Below are positions 26,172 to 35,840 of a stretch of 64,000 bases of DNA, piece after piece. The position numbers and the translations under genes are program-made. The notes under the pieces are model-generated. The model was not told the origin of the DNA and made no database searches. It saw nothing but the letters and a program-made list of their open reading frames with translations. How positions within the stretch are numbered: the first letter of the stretch is position 1; every line of letters begins with the position of its first letter. The DNA is from Salinicola corii (GTDB lineage Bacteria > Pseudomonadota > Gammaproteobacteria > Pseudomonadales > Halomonadaceae). Location of the stretch: NCBI RefSeq assembly GCF_008298015.1, contig NZ_VTPX01000001.1, positions 620,001-684,000 on the forward strand, read 5' to 3'.

Positions 26172-27971
26172 ATGGCTGACTATCGCGCGCCGCTCGTGGA
26201 CATGCGGTTCGTCCGTGAAGAAGTGTTTCAGGCTGAGCAGGAGTGGCAGGCCATGCCGGCGACTGTCGATTTCAACGCCGAGCTCGCCGATGCCGTCCTC
26301 GAGGAAGCCGCTCGTCTGGCCGAAGCAGAGCTGTTTCCGCTCAATCCGCGTGGAGACGCCGAGGGCTGCGTGATGTCGGGCGGCGCGGTGACCACACCGG
26401 GCGGGTTTCGCCAAGCCTTTGTAGAGATGGCGCGGGGGGGATGGTGCGGCCTCGGCGGCAATCCTGCCTATGGCGGACAGGGCCTGCCGAAACTGCTGAC
26501 CCAGGCCTTTGACGAATTGCTCTACGCCAGCAACACCGGCTTCGCGTTGTATCTGGCGCTCAACAACGGTGCTGGGCTGCTGCTCGACGCTTACGCCGAC
26601 GACGCGGTCAAGTCCCGCTATTTGCCACGGCTATACGCCGGCGACTGGTTGGGCACCATGTGCCTGACCGAGCCGCACTGCGGCACCGATCTCGGATTGA
26701 TCAGGACTCGAGCCGTGCCCAACGATAACGGCCGTTACGCGGTCACCGGCAGCAAGATCTGGATCACCGGCGGGGAGCATGACCTGACCGAGAACATCGT
26801 TCATCTGGTGCTGGCCAAGCTGCCGGATGCGCCCTCGGGCGCCAAGGGCATCTCGCTGTTCCTGGTGCCTAAACGCCGGGTACTGGACGACGGTTCGTTG
26901 GGGGAGCCGAACGGCGTTATTTGTGGTGGACTCGAGCACAAGATGGGGATCAAGGGCAGCGCGACCTGCGTGATGCATTTCGAAGGTGCCGAGGGAATCC
27001 TGATCGGCGAGCCCCATCAGGGCCTGGCAGCGATGTTCACGATGATGAACTACGAGCGGCTCTCGATCGGCATTCAGGGGCTTGGATTGGGCGACGTCGC
27101 CTATCAGAGCGCCATTGCCTTTGCCCGCGAGCGGCGTCAGAGCCGCGCGCCGGGTGCTGCTGCCGAGCCCGATCAGGCCGCCGATCCGATCCTGGTCCAT
27201 CCGGACGTGCGGCGCATGGCACTCAACGCTCGTGCCTGGAACGAAGGCGGGCGACTGTTTGCCGCCTTCGTTGCCCGTGAACTCGATCGGGCCAAATATC
27301 ATCCTGATGACCAAGTGCGCGGGGAGGCCGGGGATTTGGTCGCACTGCTCACCCCGGTAGCCAAGGCATTTCTGACTGATCGGGGCTTTGCGACCACGGT
27401 GGAGGCACAGCAGGTCTACGGCGGCAGCGGCTACTGTGTCGAATGGGGCGCCGAGCAGTTCGTGCGCGATGCGCGAATCGCGATGATTTACGAAGGTACC
27501 AATGGCATTCAAGCCATGGATCTGATTGGCCGCAAGCTGACGCGAAACCAGGGGGCCTACGTCGAGCGCCTTGCCGAGCGGGTCAGGGCGGATCTCGATG
27601 ATGATGATATCGATACGCCGGAATTACGTCCGTTCCGGGAGGCGCTCGAGAGCGAGCTGACCCGGCTCGAGCGAGTCAGCGACGCCGTGATCGAGGCCGC
27701 CAGAGCGAATGCGGCAGCGCCGGGCGCGGCAGCCCATGACTACCTACACCTGTTGGGCTATGCGGTTTATACCTGGATGTGGTGGAAAGCGTCTCGCGCG
27801 GCGCAGCGAGGTCTGGCCCAGCAGGGGCCATCCGGTGATGATTTCTATCGAGCGAAGTTGATAGTGGGGCATCATTTCCTGACCCGCCAGTTACCGCATG
27901 TCGAAGCGTTGGAGCGCCAGATCGCCGCCGGGCCGTCTGGGCTGATGGCGCTCGACGCATCGTATTTTTGA
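26172..27971 (+). CDS. Acyl-CoA dehydrogenase, large DmdC/FadE5-like type
   Basis: 599 residues with GGGAGGG upstream. The FAD/acyl-CoA dehydrogenase core is present: CLTEPHCGTDLGLIRTRAVP, SKIWITGGEHD, MNYERLSIGIQGLGLGDVAY, QVYGGSGYCVEWGAEQFVRD and ARIAMIYEGTNGIQAMDLIG with the catalytic Glu. A C-terminal extension past residue 450 marks the approximately 600-residue subfamily that includes DmdC (methylthiopropionyl-CoA dehydrogenase) and the PsrA-controlled FadE proteins of Pseudomonas. It introduces the 2,3 double bond in acyl-CoA. The PsrA-like box favours a fatty acyl-CoA substrate; DMSP-derived substrate is possible in a marine organism. Confidence 0.88.
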   Translation: MADYRAPLVDMRFVREEVFQAEQEWQAMPATVDFNAELADAVLEEAARLAEAELFPLNPRGDAEGCVMSGGAVTTPGGFRQAFVEMARGGWCGLGGNPAYGGQGLPKLLTQAFDELLYASNTGFALYLALNNGAGLLLDAYADDAVKSRYLPRLYAGDWLGTMCLTEPHCGTDLGLIRTRAVPNDNGRYAVTGSKIWITGGEHDLTENIVHLVLAKLPDAPSGAKGISLFLVPKRRVLDDGSLGEPNGVICGGLEHKMGIKGSATCVMHFEGAEGILIGEPHQGLAAMFTMMNYERLSIGIQGLGLGDVAYQSAIAFARERRQSRAPGAAAEPDQAADPILVHPDVRRMALNARAWNEGGRLFAAFVARELDRAKYHPDDQVRGEAGDLVALLTPVAKAFLTDRGFATTVEAQQVYGGSGYCVEWGAEQFVRDARIAMIYEGTNGIQAMDLIGRKLTRNQGAYVERLAERVRADLDDDDIDTPELRPFREALESELTRLERVSDAVIEAARANAAAPGAAAHDYLHLLGYAVYTWMWWKASRAAQRGLAQQGPSGDDFYRAKLIVGHHFLTRQLPHVEALERQIAAGPSGLMALDASYF

Positions 27972-28021
27972 GGGAGCTGTGGCGAGCGCGCCTGATTAGC
28001 TGAAACACCCATGTGCTTTTG

Positions 28022-28233
28022 TGGTGCATTCACCTTCCGTGGACGCGTTTTCATATCCATTGTGGTGCATTGCTTCGTCTGTGATGGCGAAGGTTGCACC
28101 AGTAAAGCAATAAGACGGTCGGTGAACGATTGTTTCGTGCACCAATAACGGCCGTTTCGTCGAATTTTGGCTACCTTTTTAGATTTTTGTATACAAGATT
28201 CTCGCAATCATCCATCAAGGCACGAAAAATGCA
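28022..28233 (+). promoter_or_regulatory. Sigma-54 promoter and NtrC-like half-sites for urtA
   Basis: AAGGCACGAAAAATGCATC (28217-28235) has GG (28219-28220) and GC (28231-28232) exactly 10 nt apart, with the CAC of the -24 element: a sigma-54 promoter. Upstream are two TGGTGCA (28022-28028, 28063-28069) and two TGCACCA (28095-28101, 28138-28144) half-sites of the NtrC consensus. This predicts activation under nitrogen limitation. The region 27972-28305 contains no gene. Confidence 0.6.
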
Positions 28234-28305
28234 TCGGGTTCTCCAGTCGAGATCCACGCCTGAGACCGGATCTCGATCATCAGGGATCATGACCAGGAGA
28301 ATCCG

Positions 28306-29613
28306 ATGACAACAATACCCCTCCGCAAGTGGATTGCCGGCTCCGGGCTGGCACTGGCACTCACCGGTTTCGGCCATGCCGCCATGGCGCAGGATGAAGG
28401 CCCGATACGTGTCGGCATTCTGCATTCGCTTTCAGGCACCATGGCCATCAGCGAGTCGACGCTCAAGGACGAAATGCTGATGTTGATCGACAAGCAGAAC
28501 GAAGCCGGCGGTCTGCTCGGCCGCCAGCTTGAGCCGGTGGTGATGGACCCGGCATCGGACTGGTCGCTCTACGCCGAACAGGCGCGCGACATGTTGACCG
28601 GCGACGATCACGTCGACGTCATCTTCGGCAACTGGACGTCGGCCTCTCGCAAGGCGGTGCTGCCGGTGGTAGAGGAGCTCAACGGGCTGCTGTTCTACCC
28701 GGTGCAGTACGAAGGCGAGGAGTCCTCCGAGAACATCTTCTACACCGGCGCTGCGCCCAATCAGCAGGCAATTCCGGCCGTCGACTACTTGATGAGCCAG
28801 GGCGTCGAGCGCTGGGCGCTGTTGGGCACCGACTACGTCTACCCGCGCACCACCAACAAGATCCTCGAAGCCTATCTCAAGGCAAATGGCGTCGCCGACG
28901 ACGACATCATGATCAACTACACGCCGTTCGGTTTCAGCGACTGGCAGTCGATCGTCTCCCAGGTCAAGGATTTCGGCAGCCAGGGCAAGAAGACCGCCGT
29001 CGTCTCGACCATCAACGGCGATGCCAACGTGCCGTTCTACAACGAACTCGCCAACCAGGGCATCTCGGCGGGCGACATTCCCGTCGTCGCGTTCTCTGTG
29101 GGCGAGCAGGAGCTGACCGGTATCGATACCGCACCGCTGGTCGGCCACATGGCGGCGTGGAACTATTTCATGAGCGTCGACAGCGATGCCAACTATGACT
29201 TCATCGACGACTGGGTCGCCTACACCGGCAATGACGAGGCGGTGACCAACGATCCAATGGAGGCGCACTACATCGGCTTCAACATGTGGACCCAGGCAGT
29301 CGAGAAAGCCGGGACCACCGATGTCGACGCGGTCAAGGATTCGATCATCGGCGTGACCGTGCCCAACCTCTCGGGTGGTGCCTCTACCATGATGCCCAAC
29401 CACCACATCACCAAGCCGGTGATGATCGGCGAGATCCAGGACGACGGGCAGTTCAGCGTGGTCTGGCAGACGCCGACGACGGTTGCCGGTGATGCCTGGT
29501 CGGACTACCTGCCGGGTTCCAAGAACCTGATCAGTGACTGGAGAGCACCGCTGCGCTGCGGCAAGCTCGACGTCGAGTCGATGACCTGCGAAGACGGCCC
29601 GGGCGCCGAATGA
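28306..29613 (+). CDS. urtA: Urea ABC transporter substrate-binding protein UrtA
   Basis: 435 residues. Signal peptide (GSGLALALTGFGHAAMAQDE) followed by a Leu/Ile/Val-BP type I periplasmic fold: IRVGILHSLSGTMAISESTL, a GNWTSASRKAVLPVVEELN core and the LFYPVQYEGEESSENIFYTG segment typical of UrtA. It captures urea in the periplasm. It is the first gene of a locus that ends in urease genes and has its own sigma-54-type promoter; a stable hairpin follows it. Length and motifs are standard. Confidence 0.95.
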   Translation: MTTIPLRKWIAGSGLALALTGFGHAAMAQDEGPIRVGILHSLSGTMAISESTLKDEMLMLIDKQNEAGGLLGRQLEPVVMDPASDWSLYAEQARDMLTGDDHVDVIFGNWTSASRKAVLPVVEELNGLLFYPVQYEGEESSENIFYTGAAPNQQAIPAVDYLMSQGVERWALLGTDYVYPRTTNKILEAYLKANGVADDDIMINYTPFGFSDWQSIVSQVKDFGSQGKKTAVVSTINGDANVPFYNELANQGISAGDIPVVAFSVGEQELTGIDTAPLVGHMAAWNYFMSVDSDANYDFIDDWVAYTGNDEAVTNDPMEAHYIGFNMWTQAVEKAGTTDVDAVKDSIIGVTVPNLSGGASTMMPNHHITKPVMIGEIQDDGQFSVVWQTPTTVAGDAWSDYLPGSKNLISDWRAPLRCGKLDVESMTCEDGPGAE

Positions 29614-29619
29614 AGCCAG

Positions 29620-29648
29620 GCCGCCGGCGCCCAGCGGGCGTCGGCGGC
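29620..29648 (+). other. Stable intercistronic hairpin urtA/urtB
   Basis: A 13-bp stem with one G-T pair (29620-29632 with 29636-29648) and a 3-nt loop lies just after urtA. There is no T-tract. It probably stabilises the upstream mRNA or partly attenuates, giving more binding protein than permease. Confidence 0.6.
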
Positions 29649-29704
29649 ATCGAGCAGAACCTGGGGCGGACGCCGCACCGAAAGGGCGGTGTCGAGGAAC
29701 GAAA

Positions 29705-31357
29705 ATGACCAAGATTCAACACTCGGCAGGCCGCTTTCTGACGCGCCTGCTGACCCATTCCATGCTGCTGTGCCTGTTGCTGGCCTGCGGTCTGGGTATC
29801 GGTTCGGCGGCCTCGGCCGCCCCAGGCGAGCCCCAGGCGCAGGCAGAAGAAGAGCCACGAGCGCTGCTGGAAGCGCTCGACACGCGCAGCTTCGAGGACA
29901 AGGGCGACGCCGCCCAGGCGATCGCCGAGAGCGCCGCCGAGCAGAAGACCCGCTGGCTGCAGGCGCTACTCGACGGCCGCCTGGGCAAGGAGCGCCGCGG
30001 CGAGCGTTTCTATATCATCACCGATGATAGCGGCCGCGAGTGGCCGATCATCGATGCCATCACGTTCGAGGATGCCGGTACCGGCACGCGTCGCACGGTC
30101 GAGGCGTTCAAGATCAACAACGATCTGCGTACTCGCATCGAGGGATTGCTGGCCTCGCTCTCCCTCAACGCTGGCGATGAAGCCTCTCGGCTGTCGGCAG
30201 CGCAGCGCTTGGTCGGAGAGGTCACGGCCGGCAACGCCGATCGTGTGCGCGGGATGCGCGACGACGAAGAGAGCGATGCCGTCCGCGACCAGCTCGATGT
30301 CGCGCTGGCGCTCTACGATGTCCAGCAGGGCGACATCGAGGCGCTCGGCACCCTGCGCGGCAATCTCGATACGCGGGTGCGCAACACGTTGAGCTCGATC
30401 GCCGCCGGCGATTCCGAGCTTGCCGCCGAGGCGCAGTCGGTCCTTGGCGGCATCGAGAGCAAGCGCGCCTGGTACGACCGTGCACAGACGCTGTTCTTCG
30501 GCCTCAGTGCCGGTTCGATTCTGGTGCTGGCGGCGATCGGTCTGGCGATCACCTTCGGCGTCATGGGCGTGATCAACATGGCCCATGGCGAGCTGATCAT
30601 GATCGGCGCCTATACCACCTGGATGATCCAGCAGGCGCTACCGGGGCAACCGGGGCTGGCGCTGGCGCTGGCCATTCCCGGCGGCTTTCTGGTCGCCGGT
30701 GCGTTCGGCGTGTTGATCGAGCGCACCGTGATCCGCTTCCTGAAAGGCCGTCCGCTGGAGACGCTGTTGGCCACCTTCGGCCTCAGCCTGATCCTGCAAC
30801 AGCTGGTGCGCAGCGTGTTCTCGCCGCTCAATCGTCGGGTGACCTCGCCGGACTGGCTGCAAGGGGCGTGGCAGATCAACGAGGCGCTGTCGTTGACCCT
30901 CAACCGACTGGCGGTACTGCTGTTCTGTCTGGCGGTCTTTGCCGGCCTGTGGGCGCTGATGCGCTATACCCGACTGGGGCTGGAGGTGCGTGCGGTAACC
31001 CAGAACCGGGCGATGGCCCGCGCCATGGGCGTACGTGCCACCCGGGTCGACATGCTGACGTTCGGCCTGGGCGCCGGGGTCGCTGGGCTGGCGGGGGTCG
31101 CCCTGTCCCAGTTGACCAATGTCGGCCCCAACCTGGGCCAGAGCTATATCGTCGACTCCTTCCTGGTCGTGGTCTTCGGCGGGGTCGGCAACCTGTGGGG
31201 AACGCTGGTGGCCGGCATGTCTCTCGGCGTGATCAATCAGGTGCTGCAGCCCTGGGTCGGCGCGGTACTGGCCAAGATCATCGTGCTGGTTGGCGTGATC
31301 CTGTTCATCCAGAAGCGTCCGCAGGGCATCTTCGCACCCAAGGGGCGGACCTCATGA
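29705..31357 (+). CDS. urtB: Urea ABC transporter permease UrtB
   Basis: 550 residues. After a signal-anchor, a soluble region of about 220 residues (heat-repeat-like, typical of UrtB and absent from LivH) precedes eight or so membrane segments. Branched-chain-type permease landmarks are ITFGVMGVINMAHGELIMIG, TRLGLEVRAVTQNRAMARAM and VVVFGGVGNLWGTLVAGMSL. It forms the inner-membrane channel with UrtC. ATGA overlap with urtC. Confidence 0.94.
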   Translation: MTKIQHSAGRFLTRLLTHSMLLCLLLACGLGIGSAASAAPGEPQAQAEEEPRALLEALDTRSFEDKGDAAQAIAESAAEQKTRWLQALLDGRLGKERRGERFYIITDDSGREWPIIDAITFEDAGTGTRRTVEAFKINNDLRTRIEGLLASLSLNAGDEASRLSAAQRLVGEVTAGNADRVRGMRDDEESDAVRDQLDVALALYDVQQGDIEALGTLRGNLDTRVRNTLSSIAAGDSELAAEAQSVLGGIESKRAWYDRAQTLFFGLSAGSILVLAAIGLAITFGVMGVINMAHGELIMIGAYTTWMIQQALPGQPGLALALAIPGGFLVAGAFGVLIERTVIRFLKGRPLETLLATFGLSLILQQLVRSVFSPLNRRVTSPDWLQGAWQINEALSLTLNRLAVLLFCLAVFAGLWALMRYTRLGLEVRAVTQNRAMARAMGVRATRVDMLTFGLGAGVAGLAGVALSQLTNVGPNLGQSYIVDSFLVVVFGGVGNLWGTLVAGMSLGVINQVLQPWVGAVLAKIIVLVGVILFIQKRPQGIFAPKGRTS

Positions 31358-32445
31358 CGACCCAAACCTTCCTGCACGAACGTGATCGGTCGCGTCAGGC
31401 GTTTCTGTCCCGCTCGACGCTGTTGACCAGCCTGGTGCTAATCGTCGGCATGCTCGTGGTGCTGGTATTGAACGCCTTGCCGGAATCGAGCGCCTGGCAC
31501 GTCAGCAATGCGACGGTATCGCTGCTTGGCAAGTATTTCACCTACATGCTGCTGGCGCTGGCGGTGGATCTCATCTGGGGCTATCTCGGCATCCTCAGCC
31601 TGGGGCATGGCGCGTTCTTTGCCCTGGGCGGCTATGCGATGGGGCTCTATCTCAACGCGCAGACCTCACCGCTACCGGGCTGGCAGTCGATCATGACCTA
31701 CTTCCCCGTGGCGGCGCTGGCGGTCCTGCTGGCGCCGGGTTTGCTGGCGCTGGTATTCGGCTGGCTGGCCTTCCGCTCCCGAGTCACCGGCGTCTACTTC
31801 TCGATCATCACCCAGGCGCTGACCTTCGCGCTGATGCTGGCGTTCAACCGTAACGAGATGGGCATGGGTGGCAGTACCGGGCTGACGCGTTTCTATGAGC
31901 TGCTGGGCTTTTCGCTCGCGAGCGAGGGCATGACCGTGGCGCTGTTCGTGGCATCCGGCATGGCCGTGCTGCTGGCGTTCTGGCTATGCCAGGCGATCAC
32001 CGTGTCACGCCTTGGGCGGGTCAGCGTGGCGACCCGCGATGCCGAGGCGCGGGTGCGCTTCATCGGCTACCGGGTCGACCACGTCAAGCTGGCGCTGTTC
32101 GTGGTCTCGGCGATGATCGCCGGGGTGGCCGGTGCGCTCTATGTTCCCCAGGTGGGCATCATCAATCCCAGTACCTTCGCGCCGCTGTTCTCGATCGAGG
32201 TGGTGGTGTGGGTCGCGCTGGGCGGCCGGGCGACGCTCTACGGTGCGCTGCTCGGTGCCCTGGTGGTCAACTATCTGAAAACGGTGCTGACCGGGGTGAT
32301 GCCGGATGCCTGGTTGTTCATTCTCGGTGGCCTGTTCGTGCTGGTCACGATGTTGCTGCCGCAGGGTATTGCCGGCGTGATCTCGACCTGGCGCGGGAAG
32401 CGTCGCGATGGCGAAAAGCAGGATCGACAGGAGGTGAGCGCATGA
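31354..32445 (+). CDS. urtC: Urea ABC transporter permease UrtC
   Basis: 363 residues, start 31354 overlapping the urtB stop by 4 nt; the longer frame from 30868 lies inside urtB. About nine membrane segments, with WGYLGILSLGHGAFFALGGY, SRVTGVYFSIITQALTFALM and EVVVWVALGGRATLYGALLG, match the LivM/UrtC family. It is the second half of the channel. The C-terminal tail is short and basic. It overlaps urtD by 4 nt. Confidence 0.94.
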   Translation: MTTQTFLHERDRSRQAFLSRSTLLTSLVLIVGMLVVLVLNALPESSAWHVSNATVSLLGKYFTYMLLALAVDLIWGYLGILSLGHGAFFALGGYAMGLYLNAQTSPLPGWQSIMTYFPVAALAVLLAPGLLALVFGWLAFRSRVTGVYFSIITQALTFALMLAFNRNEMGMGGSTGLTRFYELLGFSLASEGMTVALFVASGMAVLLAFWLCQAITVSRLGRVSVATRDAEARVRFIGYRVDHVKLALFVVSAMIAGVAGALYVPQVGIINPSTFAPLFSIEVVVWVALGGRATLYGALLGALVVNYLKTVLTGVMPDAWLFILGGLFVLVTMLLPQGIAGVISTWRGKRRDGEKQDRQEVSA

Positions 32446-33299
32446 GCGTGATCGATAGCACTCGCTTCGACAGGTTGCGGGAATTCGCCCGTCCGGACCG
32501 CGTGTTCGATTTCATGGCGCCGGCGCAGTCGCCGGTGGATGTGCGCCATGGGCCGATTCTCTATCTCGAGGACGTCAGCGTCAGCTTCGACGGCTTTCAG
32601 GCCATCAATCGGCTCAACCTGACCATCGATGACGGCGAGCTGCGCTGCATCATCGGCCCCAACGGGGCCGGCAAGACGACGATGATGGACATCATCACCG
32701 GCAAGACCCGGCCGGATCACGGGCAGGTCTGGTTCGGCAGCCGCCACAATCTGCTGACGCTGGATGAACCGCAGATCGCCAATCTGGGAATTGGCCGCAA
32801 GTTCCAGAAGCCCACGGTGTTCGAGGCACTCGACGTGACCGAAAACCTGGAACTGGCGATGGCCGGGGAACGGCGGGTCTGGAAGACGCTGCTGGCGAGG
32901 CTAGACCACGAGGGGCAGGCGCGGATCGACGAGGTGCTCGAGACGATCGGTTTGAGCGGGGAGCGCTACCGCCTGGCCGGCGTGCTCTCGCATGGTCAAA
33001 AGCAGTGGCTGGAAATCGGCATGCTGCTGATGCAGCGACCGCGTCTGCTGCTGGTGGACGAACCGGTGGCGGGCATGACCGAGCCGGAAATGCATCGTAC
33101 CGCCGCGCTGCTGACCCGGCTCGCCGGCCAGCAATCGGTGGTGGTCGTCGAGCATGACATGGGGTTCGTGCGTTCGATCGCGCGGCAGGTCACGGTGCTC
33201 CATCAGGGCAGCGTGCTGGCAGAGGGCACCATGGACGACGTGTCGAGCGATCCGCGGGTGGTCGAGGTCTATCTCGGCGGCGACGAGGAGGCGGCCTGA
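32442..33299 (+). CDS. urtD: Urea ABC transporter ATPase UrtD
   Basis: 285 residues. ABC ATPase of the LivG type: Walker A IIGPNGAGKTTMMDIITGKT, a LSHGQKQWLEIGMLL signature (SHGQ in place of LSGGQ, usual for UrtD), Walker B LLLVDEPVAGMT and the switch His in VVVVEHDMGFVRSI. A family-typical 40-residue N-terminal extension precedes the ATPase. It powers urea import together with UrtE. Overlaps at both ends indicate tight translational coupling. Confidence 0.95.
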   Translation: MSVIDSTRFDRLREFARPDRVFDFMAPAQSPVDVRHGPILYLEDVSVSFDGFQAINRLNLTIDDGELRCIIGPNGAGKTTMMDIITGKTRPDHGQVWFGSRHNLLTLDEPQIANLGIGRKFQKPTVFEALDVTENLELAMAGERRVWKTLLARLDHEGQARIDEVLETIGLSGERYRLAGVLSHGQKQWLEIGMLLMQRPRLLLVDEPVAGMTEPEMHRTAALLTRLAGQQSVVVVEHDMGFVRSIARQVTVLHQGSVLAEGTMDDVSSDPRVVEVYLGGDEEAA

Positions 33300-34009
33300 T
33301 GCTGAGCGTGGAAAACCTGAATCAGTACTACGGCGAAAGCCATATTCTGCGCGACCTGTCGCTGGAGGTGCCCGCTGGCCGCTGTACCTGCGTGATGGGG
33401 CGCAACGGCGTCGGCAAGACGACCCTGCTCAAGGCGATCATGGGCGAGGTGGCCGTGCGCGGCGGGGAGATTCGCTTCGATGGCGAGGAACTGCTCAAGC
33501 GCCGCCCGGAAGCGCGGGCCGGCTTGGGTATCGGCTACGTGCCTCAGGGGCGTCAGATATTCGCCACCCTGAGCGTGGAGGAAAACCTGAAGATCGGGCT
33601 GCCGTCGCGGCGGGTTCGCGGCCAGGAGAAGCGCGTCCATAAGATCCCCGAGCGTATCTACGAGCTGTTTCCGGTACTCAAGGAGATGCGCTATCGTCGA
33701 GGCGGGGACCTTTCCGGTGGGCAGCAGCAGCAGTTGGCGATTGGCCGGGCGCTGGTGCTCGACCCGAGACTGTTGATTCTCGATGAGCCCGGCGAGGGCA
33801 TTCAACCCAATATCGTTGCCCAGATCGGGGAGGTCATTCGCAAACTGAACCGCGAGGATGGCCTGACGGTGCTGCTGGTCGAGCAGAAATTGCCGTTCGC
33901 GCGAAAATACGCCGACGCCTTCGTGATCATGGATCGCGGACAGAAAGTGGCCGAGGGAGAGATTGCGTCATTGAGCGACGATCTGATCAAGCGACACCTG
34001 ACGGTATGA
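33299..34009 (+). CDS. urtE: Urea ABC transporter ATPase UrtE
   Basis: 236 residues. LivF-type ATPase: VMGRNGVGKTTLLKAIMGEV (Walker A), DLSGGQQQQLAIGRALVLDP (signature), LLILDEPGEGIQPNIVAQIG (Walker B), VLLVEQKLPFARKYAD. The intact LSGGQ complements the variant signature of UrtD. The start shares one base with the urtD stop, and its own stop overlaps the ureD start by 4 nt, joining transport and urease genes. Confidence 0.95.
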   Translation: MLSVENLNQYYGESHILRDLSLEVPAGRCTCVMGRNGVGKTTLLKAIMGEVAVRGGEIRFDGEELLKRRPEARAGLGIGYVPQGRQIFATLSVEENLKIGLPSRRVRGQEKRVHKIPERIYELFPVLKEMRYRRGGDLSGGQQQQLAIGRALVLDPRLLILDEPGEGIQPNIVAQIGEVIRKLNREDGLTVLLVEQKLPFARKYADAFVIMDRGQKVAEGEIASLSDDLIKRHLTV

Positions 34010-34941
34010 CGGCAGCAACGTCATCTCCGTTGCGGCGTGAGGGTGCGATGAGTGCGGGAGATTCCGGGCATCGCTTCGATGCCGGGCGTCGTTGGGAGGC
34101 CTCGCTGTCGTTGGTGTTCGCGGCGCGTCTTTCCGGTGCGGCCGAGGCGACGCGGACGCGCCTGATCCGGGCCCGGCATCATGGCCCCTTGCGCGTCCAG
34201 CGGCCGTTCTACCCGGAGCAGCGCCAGATCGATCTGGCCGACCCCTGTCACGTCTACCTGCTGCATCCGCCGGGTGGGCTGGTCAGCGGCGATGCCCTGA
34301 AGATCGGCGTGAACGTCGAGGCATCGGCGCATGCGGTGCTGACCACGCCTGCGGCGACCAAGCTCTATCGGGCGGACAGTTACGGCGTGGTCTGGTCGCA
34401 GACCAATCGGCTCGAGGTCGAGGATGGTGGCATCCTCGAGTGGCTACCCCAGGAGACCATCGCCTTCGATGGCTCGCGGGGCGAACAGCGTACTGAGATC
34501 GCCTTGCACGGGGAGGCGCGCTGCCTGGGGTGGGAAATCATGGCGCTGGGGCGCCCGGCGAGCCATCTCCCGTTCGAGAGCGGCCGCATCGAGCAGCGCT
34601 TCCAATTGACCCGGGATGGCCGACCGCTATGGCTCGAGCGTCAGCCGCTGGATCCGGTGCACCCGCGCTTTGTCGGCCGCTGGGGGCAGGGCGAGGCGAC
34701 GGTGCAGGCCACACTGTGGGCGGCGGGCCTGCCGGACCCCGGGGCGGCGGTGACGACCGTCAGAGCGGCGTTGCCGGCGAATCCGAGCTGGGCGGTGACG
34801 CAGCGTCATGACGTGCTGCTGTTGCGTTACCTGGGCGGTTCTCGCAATGAAGCCTGGGCCCTATGCTGCGCTGCCTGGCACGCGCTCAGGCCGTTGCTTG
34901 CCGGGCGCGCCGCTTGCGAGCCGCGCATCTGGCGGACGTGA
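34006..34941 (+). CDS. ureD: Urease accessory protein UreD
   Basis: 311 residues if started at 34006, which overlaps the urtE stop; ATG 34048 is an alternative without the first 14 residues. Conserved UreD/UreH features: GPLRVQRPFYPE, CHVYLLHPPGGLVSGDAL, TPAATKLYRAD, LPQETIAFDGS. UreD scaffolds the UreDFG complex that loads nickel and the carbamate into apo-urease and is thought to carry the nickel tunnel. It lies ahead of the structural genes, the usual ureDABC order. Confidence 0.94.
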   Translation: MTAATSSPLRREGAMSAGDSGHRFDAGRRWEASLSLVFAARLSGAAEATRTRLIRARHHGPLRVQRPFYPEQRQIDLADPCHVYLLHPPGGLVSGDALKIGVNVEASAHAVLTTPAATKLYRADSYGVVWSQTNRLEVEDGGILEWLPQETIAFDGSRGEQRTEIALHGEARCLGWEIMALGRPASHLPFESGRIEQRFQLTRDGRPLWLERQPLDPVHPRFVGRWGQGEATVQATLWAAGLPDPGAAVTTVRAALPANPSWAVTQRHDVLLLRYLGGSRNEAWALCCAAWHALRPLLAGRAACEPRIWRT

Positions 34942-35054
34942 CAATCGAGTTTCGTAGCGTCTCTTTACAGCGCCCCGAAGCCGGTGGCGCTTTCGTAGCT
35001 TGAAGCTCGAACGGCTGAACATTGAAAAACGCGAAACACCAGGGAGCAGTCGCG

Positions 35055-35357
35055 ATGGAATTGACCCCGAGAGACAAAGATAAGCTGCTGCTGTTCAGTG
35101 CCGCCCAGTTGGCCGAGCGGCGGCGCGCCCGCGGGCTCAAGCTCAACTATCCGGAAGCGATGGCACTGATCAGTTTCGAGATTCTGGAAGGCGCGCGGGA
35201 TGGCAGGAGCGTGGCCGACCTGATGGGTTACGGGCGCGAGATACTGACTCGAGAAGACGTCATGGAAGGGGTTGCCGAGATGATCCACGAAGTGCAGGTC
35301 GAGGCGACGTTCCCGGATGGGACGAAGTTGGTGACGGTCCACGATCCTATCGTCTGA
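35055..35357 (+). CDS. ureA: Urease gamma subunit
   Basis: 100 residues, start 35055 after AGGGAG. The family sequence is complete: [58 protein letters not shown], and [20 protein letters not shown]. It is the small subunit of the three-subunit bacterial enzyme, (UreABC)3. The subunit is not fused to beta, unlike Helicobacter. The gap of 144 nt to ureB contains no gene. Confidence 0.97.
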   Translation: MELTPRDKDKLLLFSAAQLAERRRARGLKLNYPEAMALISFEILEGARDGRSVADLMGYGREILTREDVMEGVAEMIHEVQVEATFPDGTKLVTVHDPIV

Positions 35358-35501
35358 CGTGGCTGTGCCCGGTCAGGCCGTGCCAGTTGCGCTCTTCGAC
35401 GCTTGCCGCCGGCCCTGACCTTCTCGCGTCGGGTCGGAAAGTGGCAATTGGCAGCCCACGCGTCGCTCATACGATGAACAACCTATGACAAGGGAAAATC
35501 G

Positions 35502-35840
35502 ATGATTCCCGGTGAAACGCAGATTCAGGATGGCGAGATCGAGCTCAATGCCGGCCTCGAGACGATCACGGTGGCGGTGGCCAATACCGGCGACCGGCCG
35601 GTGCAGGTCGGCTCCCACTATCACTTTGCCGAGACCAATCCGGCGCTGGTCTTCGACCGCGTCGCCGCGCGCGGCTATCGTCTCGACGTGCCCGCCGGTT
35701 CGGCGATCCGCTTCGAGCCAGGTCAGAGTCGCGAGGTGACGCTGGTGCCCTACGTGGGCGAGCGAAGGGTCTACGGTTTCCGTGGCGATGTCATGGGTGC
35801 GCTGGATGGTGCCGAGAATCACGGGGGGGGAGCGAACTAA
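35502..35840 (+). CDS. ureB: Urease beta subunit
   Basis: 112 residues. [40 protein letters not shown] and [20 protein letters not shown] are standard for urease beta. It packs on the alpha subunit and stabilises the active-site flap. Its stop shares its last base with the ureC start, so the two are translated together. Confidence 0.97.
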   Translation: MIPGETQIQDGEIELNAGLETITVAVANTGDRPVQVGSHYHFAETNPALVFDRVAARGYRLDVPAGSAIRFEPGQSREVTLVPYVGERRVYGFRGDVMGALDGAENHGGGAN

